Of a stretch of 64,000 nucleotides of DNA, positions 27,217 through 34,205 are shown piece by piece. Position 1 is the first letter of the stretch. The number at the start of each line of letters is the position of its first letter. The position numbers and the translations under genes are program-made. The notes beneath the pieces were generated by a model that did not search any database, was not told where the DNA came from, and saw nothing but the letters and a program-made list of their open reading frames with translations. This DNA is from Verrucomicrobiota bacterium (GTDB taxonomy: Bacteria > Verrucomicrobiota > Kiritimatiellia > CAIVKH01), in the NCBI GenBank assembly GCA_024233345.1, contig JACKPT010000003.1:62001-126000 (forward strand), read 5' to 3'.

Positions 27217-28215
27217 ATGACCCAGTCAATCACCGTACTCGGCGACGGGGGCTGGGGCACCGCGCTGGCCCTGAAGCTTCTCCTCAACGGACATCACGTC
27301 ACGCTATGGGGCCCCTTCGCTGCGTATCTCAACGAAGTGCGGAGCAGCCGGGAGAACCGGAAATTTCTCGCCGGGGTTTCCCTGCCCGGGGAACTTGTGC
27401 TGGAAGCGGATTCCGCGAAAGCCCTGGCCGGCGCGGACGGCGTGGTGCTGGCGGTGCCTTCCAAATTTTATCGAACCGTGTTGGAAAAAGCCGGGCGGGA
27501 CATCCCTCCCCAGGCGCACCTGTTGAGTGTATCCAAGGGTCTTGATCCGACCAGCCATCATCGGCTCAGTGAGGTGGCCTCGAAGGTGCTTGGGCATCCG
27601 CAGATCGCCGTCCTGTCCGGTCCCAGTCACGCCGAGGAAGTCGCTCGCAACACCCCCACTGCCGTCACCATTGCCTCCGCGGATCTCGACGAGGCGGTAT
27701 GGTGGCAGACCGCCTACAACTCCACCACTTTCCGTATCTATACCGCCACCGATGTGACCGGGGTGGAAATGGGGGGCGCGCTGAAAAATGTCATCGCGAT
27801 CGCGGCGGGAATCAGTGACGGTCTTGGTTTTGGCGACAACACCAAGGCGGCCCTGATGACCCGGGGACTCGCGGAAATCACCCGGATGGGAGCGGCGATG
27901 GGCGCAGACCCGGCCACCTTCAGCGGGCTCAGCGGAATCGGCGACCTCATGGTCACCTGCATGAGCCGCCATTCCCGTAATCGCGGGGTGGGTGAGCGGA
28001 TCGGAAAGGGCGAATCCATGGCCTCCATTCTCGGCGGCATGGACCAGGTGGCGGAGGGTGTCTGGACCGCAAAAGAGGCGGTCAAGCTCGCAGCCGATCT
28101 CGGGGTTGACCTGCCGATTTGCGCCGCCGTCGCGGCGGTCATCGAAGGAACCCTCGGACCTGGGGATGCAGTGCAGCAGCTCATGGGCCGCGACCCCAAA
28201 CCCGAATTTCACTGA
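27217..28215 (+). CDS. gpsA: Glycerol-3-phosphate dehydrogenase [NAD(P)+]
   Basis: 332-residue cytosolic enzyme that reduces dihydroxyacetone phosphate to sn-glycerol-3-phosphate for lipid synthesis. The Rossmann motif GDGGWGTALALKLL is at the N-terminus, followed by LSGPSHAEEVARNTPT, the catalytic Lys block MGGALKNVIAIAAGISDGLG, and NTKAALMTRGLAEITRMG. Length is normal. It directly supplies PlsY, whose gene lies 34 bp upstream. Three dyads (28219-28311) follow its stop and may include its terminator. Confidence 0.97.
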   Translation: MTQSITVLGDGGWGTALALKLLLNGHHVTLWGPFAAYLNEVRSSRENRKFLAGVSLPGELVLEADSAKALAGADGVVLAVPSKFYRTVLEKAGRDIPPQAHLLSVSKGLDPTSHHRLSEVASKVLGHPQIAVLSGPSHAEEVARNTPTAVTIASADLDEAVWWQTAYNSTTFRIYTATDVTGVEMGGALKNVIAIAAGISDGLGFGDNTKAALMTRGLAEITRMGAAMGADPATFSGLSGIGDLMVTCMSRHSRNRGVGERIGKGESMASILGGMDQVAEGVWTAKEAVKLAADLGVDLPICAAVAAVIEGTLGPGDAVQQLMGRDPKPEFH

Positions 28216-28218
28216 GTC

Positions 28219-28311
28219 TTCCAATCCCTGGAAATCGTCCCCAAAAAAGTTCCAAGGGTTGGACGTTTTTTTCAGCGATTTTCCAGGGCTTGGAACTTTT
28301 TACGGGGTTGT
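28219..28311. repeat. Three TTCCA-N5-TGGAA type dyads at exact 31-bp spacing
   Basis: Imperfect 15-bp palindromes start at 28219 (TTCCAATCCCTGGAA), 28250 (TTCCAAGGGTTGGAC) and 28281 (TTCCAGGGCTTGGAA), exactly 31 bp apart, about three helical turns. The second is flanked by A6 and T7 and the third is followed by T5, so on RNA they could act as weak terminators of gpsA. On DNA the phasing would suit a cooperative dimeric regulator of the CpXC gene, which starts at 28345. The arrangement is seen directly; function is inference. Confidence 0.65.
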
Positions 28312-28344
28312 CGGTGACCGGGGGTTGGGGTACGGTTGCCCACC

Positions 28345-29019
28345 ATGACTCAGACCCGAACTTATCCCATTGCCTGCCCGACCTGTGAAGCCTCGTTTGA
28401 CGCGGAGTTGTATGAATCGGTGAATGTTCAAACCGATCCGGACCTGCGGGAAGCCCTCCTGAAAAACCAACTGAACCAGTCGGTTTGCCCGGACTGCGGA
28501 TTCACCTTCCGGGTGGACAAGCCGTTGCTCTACAGCGACCCGGCGAACCGGTTGCTGGTGTATTGGATTCCCGTGCCTCCGGACCGGCTCGCGGAGGGCG
28601 AAGACCTGTGCAATGAATTGATCCGGGAACTCCTGGCCATGCTGCCGGAGGATCTGGACTCCCCGGAAATCCAGATGGTCATCAACCGGGTGGAGTTGAT
28701 CGAGCGGATCTTTTCGGCGGAGGCAGGACTGAACCCACGGATCATTGAGTATATCAAGTACCAGATCTACACCCGGAACAGTGACAAGGTGAATCTGGAG
28801 ACCCACGGTCTTCTGCTGAATACCCACGACTCCACCGACAAGAACCTTTGTTTTGTCCTCCAGAACATGGAGACCATGAAGTTTGAGGCCATGCTCCATT
28901 ACCCAAGGGAAACCTACGAGGTCTTCCGGGAAATGTTCGCGGATGAGGAGAAGTCGGTGGATTTACTGGAGCTGTTTCCCGGACCCTACATCAGTGCCCG
29001 GGCATCGCTCAGGGAGTAA
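28345..29019 (+). CDS. CpXC domain protein
   Basis: 224-residue cytosolic protein with the CpXC domain: CPTCEASFDAEL near the N-terminus and VCPDCGFTFRVDKPLLYSD about 45 residues later, together a four-Cys zinc-binding pair. The rest (residues ~75-224) is acidic and helical with no known motif. The ATG at 28345 was preferred to a TTG three codons earlier. Its 3' end overlaps the convergent TPR gene by 11 bp. Function of the family is unknown. The phased dyads just upstream may regulate it. Confidence 0.85.
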   Translation: MTQTRTYPIACPTCEASFDAELYESVNVQTDPDLREALLKNQLNQSVCPDCGFTFRVDKPLLYSDPANRLLVYWIPVPPDRLAEGEDLCNELIRELLAMLPEDLDSPEIQMVINRVELIERIFSAEAGLNPRIIEYIKYQIYTRNSDKVNLETHGLLLNTHDSTDKNLCFVLQNMETMKFEAMLHYPRETYEVFREMFADEEKSVDLLELFPGPYISARASLRE

Positions 29020-29791
29020 ACACCGGAATCTCGGAGTCGGCCGCGCCCTCAGCGGGTGACGGAACCGCGATGGGTTCGAGCGACGCCGGTGCGGTTTCGC
29101 CCCGCGCGGATGCCCGCTGCGACATTTCGACAAACTTGATGCTGGTCTCGGCGCGGGCGGCCCATGGGCCGTCTGGATTCACATCGATGTATTCCTGAAA
29201 TGCGGCAATGGCCTCATCGTAGCGGCCCAACTGCTCGAGGCAGCGGCCCCGGCCAAACTGGGCCATGGGAACCAGGTAGTGGTCCGGATGCTCTGCGGCA
29301 AACTGCTCAAAGCCTTGCAGGGCTTGATCGAGAGCGCCCAGAGCCTCATCGCATTGGGCGATGGCCAGCTTGGCGTTGGGGGCCAGATCGTGATCCCCAT
29401 AAGCATCGCCAAACCGCACAAACAGGTCACGGGCAACCTGGAAGGAGCCCTCGTCATAACGGCCCGCCGCCTGGGAAAACAAGGCGATGGGGGCGGCGGT
29501 GGATTCTGGAAAGTCGGTTAGAATCTGGTCGAGCTGGTCGGGGCTGCGGGCGGTCATGAGCAGGTTCATGGCGTCCACTTCCTTGGCCTGCTGCACATTC
29601 AACCATACCGAGCGGCCGACATAGGCCATCACCGCAAGGGCAACACTGACCACAATAGTGATCCCGTGCTTTTGGAAGAAGGCAATCACCTCGGGCACTT
29701 CGGCATGCTCCAGGGCCTTGCGCTCGACACGTTTCTGGTTGGCTTCCTCGGAAGCGGCGGGAATCTCGTTGCTGGAATCATTTTTGCTCAT
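29009..29791 (-). CDS. Membrane-anchored TPR protein (YfgM-like)
   Basis: 260-residue protein with a charged cytoplasmic N-terminus (residues 1-40), one membrane helix (GITIVVSVALAVMAYVG), and a periplasmic TPR domain of about four repeats (for example CLEQLGRYDEAIAAFQEYID), ending in a Pro/Ala-rich tail. The layout matches YfgM-type proteins that work with the Sec translocon and periplasmic chaperones. The ATG at 29791 (MSKNDSSNE) was chosen; upstream residues are not protein-like. It is the last gene of the ExbB-ExbD-TonB-pseudopilin run, with a 76-bp gap after the pseudopilin gene. Confidence 0.78.
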   Translation of the reverse strand: MSKNDSSNEIPAASEEANQKRVERKALEHAEVPEVIAFFQKHGITIVVSVALAVMAYVGRSVWLNVQQAKEVDAMNLLMTARSPDQLDQILTDFPESTAAPIALFSQAAGRYDEGSFQVARDLFVRFGDAYGDHDLAPNAKLAIAQCDEALGALDQALQGFEQFAAEHPDHYLVPMAQFGRGRCLEQLGRYDEAIAAFQEYIDVNPDGPWAARAETSIKFVEMSQRASARGETAPASLEPIAVPSPAEGAADSEIPVFTP

Positions 29792-29867
29792 GGAGCCGTC
29801 GATGTAAGCGAATTCGAAAGCGGATAGCAAGCCTGAATGGGAGCGGAAACCGCAGACGCTCACAGAG

Positions 29868-30575
29868 CTAGAGCTTGGATTCAATATAGGGTAAGGCCTG
29901 GTTGGTCAGTACGCTTCCGCGGCCGCCGGATACGTCGTAGGTTTCCAGACGCCCCTCTTCATCGAAAAAACCGACCAGGTGCCCATCCAAGCAGAGAATA
30001 TTGTAAAATTGATCACCATGGGTGACAGACGCACCACCCGGACCGTTGGGCACATCCCGCCAAAAAACATCCATCGCCATGACTTTCGTTGCGTAGTTTG
30101 ACGAAAAGGTTGCGAATTGCACACCCGCGCCCTCTCCCGTCACATGGGCGTAGCTGATTTCACAATAGGACTTGCCGATGCCAACCCCGAAGCTCTCCTC
30201 CCCATACCCATGGCTGCCGGGATTTCGGGAATATCTGGTATCCGGCTTGCGGGAAGGGCAATAAAATGTGTCCACGGCGGGCATGTAGTCGGGGTACAAG
30301 GCCCCCCACTTGTGCATGATATTCCCGACCTTTACCACCGAATCGAAGTCATCGCGTGCCCCCGCTGCGACCATACTGCTGAGACTGCCGGCATGATCCG
30401 TCGCATAGGCCAGGGTGGCGGCATAGTTCTGCCGGAGACTATTGGCACAGAAGACTCTCCTCGCACGCTCCAACCCGGATGCGGCAAAGGGAAACAGCAG
30501 AAGGGCAAGAATCGCCACAATCGAGATCGCGACAAGAAGTTCCAGCAACGTGAACGCTCGTATTCGCATAATCAT
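29868..30575 (-). CDS. Type II secretion/type IV pilin-like prepilin with H-X10-DG tail
   Basis: 235-residue prepilin. A short basic leader (MIMRIRA) precedes the N-methylation/processing segment FTLLELLVAISIVAIL with the required Glu at +5. The C-terminal region has THGDQFYNILCLDGHLVGF, close to the H-X9-DG tail common in large pseudopilin families of PVC bacteria but with ten residues between His and DG. The -1 residue is Ala rather than Gly, which prepilin peptidases tolerate. Start choice between the GTG at 30581 and ATGs at 30575 and 30569 is uncertain. It begins just after the TonB-like gene, so it is probably co-transcribed with it, an unusual pairing. No assembly ATPase or secretin is in the window. 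Confidence 0.82.
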   Translation of the reverse strand: MIMRIRAFTLLELLVAISIVAILALLLFPFAASGLERARRVFCANSLRQNYAATLAYATDHAGSLSSMVAAGARDDFDSVVKVGNIMHKWGALYPDYMPAVDTFYCPSRKPDTRYSRNPGSHGYGEESFGVGIGKSYCEISYAHVTGEGAGVQFATFSSNYATKVMAMDVFWRDVPNGPGGASVTHGDQFYNILCLDGHLVGFFDEEGRLETYDVSGGRGSVLTNQALPYIESKL

Positions 30576-30580
30576 CACCA

Positions 30581-31294
30581 CTACAGCGACACCCCGGTGG
30601 ACTCGAAATGGATGGTGACATCGAGAAAGGGGTCGGTATAGGAGGCGGGGATCGCGGAAAATTTCCGGACCGACTGGAGGGCGGTCATCACCGATTCGTC
30701 GAGGGTGGCATCGCCGGATGAGCCCACGAGTTTGCGCTGGATCATGGAGCCATCACGGGCGATTCGAATCTGCACCGTAACCCGGCGGCCCGCCACTCCG
30801 CCCGGCTTTTGCCAGGCGGCATAGAGGGCATTCTGAACCACGGCGAGATAGGATCCCAACACGGAAGCATTGGCGCTGGAGGGGGTGGTCGGGGTGGTGC
30901 CGGGGAGCCCCTGAAGCAATTGCTGCCGGATCTGCTCGGCGGTCAGGGCCGGGGCCTGGGGCGGCGGTTTGGGCGCCTCGCGGCGAACAATCTTGTTGGT
31001 GTTGACCTGAATTTTCGGCTTGGGCTTGGGTTTGGGTTTGGGGGGCGGCTCCACGATCGGCTCGGGTTCCGGCTCCGGCGGGGGGGGCTCGGGGGCGGGA
31101 GCGGGGTCCGGCGGGGTCGGTTCGGGCCGGGGCGGAGGCGACACTGGCTGCACCAACTCCACAAAGGTGATTTCATCCTTCGGCTTTTTCCCGCGCGTAC
31201 ACCGGGACAACAGCGGGCCGAAAATCAGGAGAACCAGCAGCCCCAGGTGAATGAACAGGGACAGCTTGAGCGCCCGGTGATAAGAGCTGCTCAT
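30581..31294 (-). CDS. TonB/TolA-type energy transducer
   Basis: 237-residue protein with one N-terminal membrane helix (LSLFIHLGLLVLLIFGPLL), a long Pro-rich periplasmic spacer with alternating Pro-Glu and Pro-Lys blocks (residues ~55-115), and a C-terminal TonB-type domain (AAWQKPGGVAGRRVTVQIRI ... DGSMIQRKLVGSSGDATLDE). It couples the ExbB-ExbD proton-driven motor to outer-membrane transporters, or spans the periplasm as TolA. The start overlaps the ExbD stop by ATGA. TonB and TolA cannot be separated by sequence alone; no Pal or TolB gene is nearby. Confidence 0.88.
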   Translation of the reverse strand: MSSSYHRALKLSLFIHLGLLVLLIFGPLLSRCTRGKKPKDEITFVELVQPVSPPPRPEPTPPDPAPAPEPPPPEPEPEPIVEPPPKPKPKPKPKIQVNTNKIVRREAPKPPPQAPALTAEQIRQQLLQGLPGTTPTTPSSANASVLGSYLAVVQNALYAAWQKPGGVAGRRVTVQIRIARDGSMIQRKLVGSSGDATLDESVMTALQSVRKFSAIPASYTDPFLDVTIHFESTGVSL

Positions 31295-31710
31295 CGCTCC
31301 GCCGGATTCTCCGGGTTGGTAATCAGGGCCATGCGGGCGATCTTGGCCTCGTTGAGGATGCGCAAAACCTCCACCACTTTGCCATAGGCAAGCGCCTGGT
31401 CGGCCCGGATCAGGATGGCGGTATTGGGCATGGCCGCCCCGATAACCTGCATTTCCTGGCGCAATTCATCGAGGGTGACCGGCACCCGGTCCAGGTATAA
31501 CCTGCCCTCGACATCCAGGGTGATCGACCGGGTTTCATTTTCATTCACCTCCTGGGCCTTGCCCTGGGGCAGTTTGATGGGTATGCCCTGCTCGATCAAT
31601 GGCATGGTAATGATGAAGGTAATCAGCAAAATGAAGGTCAGGTCGATCAACGGGGTCATGTTGATCTCGCTGATCTCCTGCAGCGGCTTGATGGAGGATT
31701 GACGCGGCAT
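31291..31710 (-). CDS. exbD: ExbD/TolR-family biopolymer transport protein
   Basis: 139-residue inner-membrane protein with one helix carrying the essential Asp in INMTPLIDLTFILLITFII, followed by a periplasmic domain (residues ~45-139) ending in ILNEAKIARMALIT, as in ExbD and TolR. It is the proton-channel partner of ExbB. The gene lies 12 bp after the ExbB-like gene and overlaps the TonB-like gene by ATGA. Confidence 0.93.
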   Translation of the reverse strand: MPRQSSIKPLQEISEINMTPLIDLTFILLITFIITMPLIEQGIPIKLPQGKAQEVNENETRSITLDVEGRLYLDRVPVTLDELRQEMQVIGAAMPNTAILIRADQALAYGKVVEVLRILNEAKIARMALITNPENPAER

Positions 31711-31722
31711 GATCCCGGATTC

Positions 31723-32448
31723 CTATTCGCGGATGAACAAACGCTGCAGTTCGCTGGAGAATTCGTCGGCGAAGTTATCCATCTCCACGATCATGGTTTT
31801 GATTTTGGTGGTGAGTACATTGTAGCCAATCGCGGACGGGATCGCCACGATCAGTCCGACCACGGTGGTCATCAGGGCGCTGGCGATGCCCGGCGCCACC
31901 GCCGACAAATTTGCCGAACCCTGCACTGCCATTGCGGAGAAGGATTCCATCACCCCCCACACGGTGCCCAGGAGCCCCATCATCGGGCTCGCACTCACCG
32001 CGATGGCCAGGAAGCCCATCCGTTCCTCAAGGCGCACACATTCTTCGGCAACTTTCCGGTCGGCGGCATTCCGTACCGCCCCAATCTGGAGGGTGGTCAA
32101 GCGGGCGTCGTCGGTTCCGCCGCCGCTCCCCCGGGACTCCATTTCCAGCGAAAGCGCGGAGCAGGCCTCATCATACACCCGGGTCACCGGGCTGTCCTTC
32201 GCCACCTGCCGGGAAAGAAACAAATGAAGCGGGTCGCGTTCGCGGCGATAGCGGAGCAGGAAGGCCCGCCCCCGGGATTGCATACTGCGCAGATCCACCC
32301 ACTTGTAAATCATCGTCGTCCACGCGAAAATGGACATCCCCATCAGGGTGATGACAATGAGTTTTCCGGAAAACAGATTGCTTTCCTGGAATGAAAACCA
32401 CAAACCGCCCATCGGCGGCATCCACATACCCAACCCGTCCACCATCAT
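31723..32448 (-). CDS. exbB: ExbB/TolQ/MotA-family proton channel protein
   Basis: 241-residue inner-membrane protein with three hydrophobic segments. The second and third flank the conserved GFLAIAVSASPMMGLLGTVW and ASALMTTVVGLIVAIPS blocks of the MotA/TolQ/ExbB family. It forms the stator-type proton channel that powers TonB or TolA. The ATG at 32448 has a very strong site (GGAGAAGGAG, 5 nt away), so the longer frame to 32487 was rejected. It is the first gene of a run ExbB-ExbD-TonB-pseudopilin-TPR protein. Confidence 0.92.
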   Translation of the reverse strand: MMVDGLGMWMPPMGGLWFSFQESNLFSGKLIVITLMGMSIFAWTTMIYKWVDLRSMQSRGRAFLLRYRRERDPLHLFLSRQVAKDSPVTRVYDEACSALSLEMESRGSGGGTDDARLTTLQIGAVRNAADRKVAEECVRLEERMGFLAIAVSASPMMGLLGTVWGVMESFSAMAVQGSANLSAVAPGIASALMTTVVGLIVAIPSAIGYNVLTTKIKTMIVEMDNFADEFSSELQRLFIRE

Positions 32449-32590
32449 GTTGCTCCTTCTCCCTGGCCTGCTGCTTGGTTGTTCCAACGTGTTATTCTTG
32501 GGGACAAAGACGACCCGGGATCAAGAACGAACGAAGATCATTTTCCGGAGCCGGGCGATTCGCCCGGGTCCCCCTCCCCACCGATACAAG

Positions 32591-32620
32591 AAAAAAGCGC
32601 ACTTCCTTGCGGAAGTGCGC
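32591..32620 (-). terminator. Rho-independent terminator of the RRM gene
   Basis: Perfect 10-bp stem (GCGCACTTCC / GGAAGTGCGC) with a four-base loop. On the minus strand it is followed by six Ts, 28 bp after the stop of the RNA-binding protein gene. Confidence 0.93.
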
Positions 32621-32647
32621 TTGCGTGATGATTCGCTGCAGAGCCGA

Positions 32648-33001
32648 TTAGTACCGACCGCCGCCGCCACCGCCACGAGGACGAAAACCGCCATCGCGAC
32701 CGCCACGGTCACCACCGCGGAAACCGCCACCACCACCGTCACGACGGGGGGGACGATCCTCACGGGGGCGCGCTTCGTTCACACGAATCGGGCGACCCTG
32801 AAGTTCGAAGTCGTTCAAGGCATCCACGGCTGCTTTGCCTTCTTCTTCGTTGGACATTTCCACGAAGCCGAAACCACGGGACTTGCCCGTCATTTTGTCG
32901 AGGACAACGCTTGCTGAGGTTACCTTGCCATGCGCTTCGAACGCCTGTCGCAGGTCAATGTCAGTTACGCCGTACGACAGATTCCCTACAAATATATTCA
33001 C
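32648..33001 (-). CDS. RRM-type RNA-binding protein with Gly/Arg-rich tail
   Basis: 117-residue single-RRM protein of the glycine-rich bacterial type. RNP2 is IFVGNL at the N-terminus and RNP1 is KSRGFGFV at about residues 40-47. The last 35 residues are Arg/Gly/Asp repeats (RGG boxes), typical of cold- or stress-responsive RNA chaperones. The start is GTG at 33001, with AAGGA about 10 nt upstream. It is monocistronic with a strong terminator (32591-32620). Such genes in related bacteria are highly expressed. Confidence 0.94.
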   Translation of the reverse strand: MNIFVGNLSYGVTDIDLRQAFEAHGKVTSASVVLDKMTGKSRGFGFVEMSNEEEGKAAVDALNDFELQGRPIRVNEARPREDRPPRRDGGGGGFRGGDRGGRDGGFRPRGGGGGGRY

Positions 33002-33222
33002 TCGTACTCTTCCTTATGTTGCGTCGCTCGTTATTACACACGATCACGCCGAGTCAGCGACCATCACACTCTTCCGTGAACCAGCCTTGATCGTGAAGCA
33101 GCCTTCAGGGATATGCAAGAACGAATCGACGAAGAAATCAGGGGGGATTTGAGGCGGCTCTTGGCAGTCGGTCCGTTTATGTTAGAGTACCCCCCGCATG
33201 CATACGGAGCGAAACAGATAAG

Positions 33223-34179
33223 ATGGAGCATCTGGCCAGTATTGGATTTCTTCTTGCCGGTCTGGCGCTGTTATATATCGGCGCCGAAGGCCTGCTGGGG
33301 GGGAGTATTTCGCTTGCCCTGCGGTCGGGTTTGAGCCCCCTGATCATCGGGTTGACCGTGGTCGCCTTCGGGACCAGCGCTCCCGAGCTGTTTGTAAGTA
33401 CCCGGGCCACCCTGGCCGATCAGGGAGGGATCGCCATTGGTAACATCGTGGGGTCCAACTGTTTCAACATTGCGATCATCCTCGGAGTGTGTGCCCTGAT
33501 CTCCCCTATCCAGGTCAGTTCCCGCCTGATTCGCCAGGATATCCCGGTCTTGCTGGCCGCGACCCTGCTGTTTGTGATCATGCTGCTCGACCGCTATGTT
33601 GGGCGCGTCGAAGGGGCGATCCTCCTCACCAGCCTGTTCGCCTACCTGGGTTTGACAGTCTGGCTGGCCCTCCACCACCGGGAGGATCCGGTCGCGACGG
33701 AGTATGGGGATGAAATCAAGGCCCCCAGCAAGTCCCTGCTCCGGGACCTGGCATGGATCGTCGGGGGCATTTTGCTGTTGATGTTCGGGGCCGACCTGAT
33801 GGTCCGGGGGGCCGTGCAATTGGCCCGGGCGATGGGGATCAGCGAGGTGGTGATCGGCTTGACCCTGATTGCCGGCGGCACCGGCCTCCCGGAGCTTGCA
33901 ACGTCGCTGGTCGCCGCGCGCAAGAAACAGGCAGACATCGCAGTCGGAAATGTGGTCGGGTCCAACCTGTTCAACCTGCTTTGCATCACCGGGGTCACCG
34001 CCACCGTCCGCCCCATCACCGCAGTCGGCCTGAGCAACCTCGACCTGATCGTCATGAGCGCCCTGACCTTCCTGATGGTGCCGCTGATGATTTCCGGAAA
34101 AACCATCAGCCGACGCGAGGGTTTCCTGCTGTTTGCCCTCTATTCCGTTTACCTCTTTGTGCTCTTTCGCGTAGGATAG
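33223..34179 (+). CDS. K+-independent Na+/Ca2+ (or Ca2+/H+) exchanger, CaCA family
   Basis: 318-residue inner-membrane antiporter with the two inverted alpha-repeats of the CaCA family. The first is GLTVVAFGTSAPELFVS and GNIVGSNCFNI; the second is GLTLIAGGTGLPELATS and GNVVGSNLFNLL. Ten hydrophobic helices in two halves are separated by a hydrophilic loop (residues ~150-175). Closest in layout to YrbG/archaeal NCX proteins. In the second alpha-repeat the usual Thr-Ser-x-Pro-Glu is TGLPE, so ion selectivity could differ from the canonical exchanger. It stands 26 bp upstream of the hybrid kinase on the same strand. Confidence 0.93.
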   Translation: MEHLASIGFLLAGLALLYIGAEGLLGGSISLALRSGLSPLIIGLTVVAFGTSAPELFVSTRATLADQGGIAIGNIVGSNCFNIAIILGVCALISPIQVSSRLIRQDIPVLLAATLLFVIMLLDRYVGRVEGAILLTSLFAYLGLTVWLALHHREDPVATEYGDEIKAPSKSLLRDLAWIVGGILLLMFGADLMVRGAVQLARAMGISEVVIGLTLIAGGTGLPELATSLVAARKKQADIAVGNVVGSNLFNLLCITGVTATVRPITAVGLSNLDLIVMSALTFLMVPLMISGKTISRREGFLLFALYSVYLFVLFRVG

Positions 34180-34205
34180 CCAGAGCGTTGTAGGCGAACC
34201 GCGTC

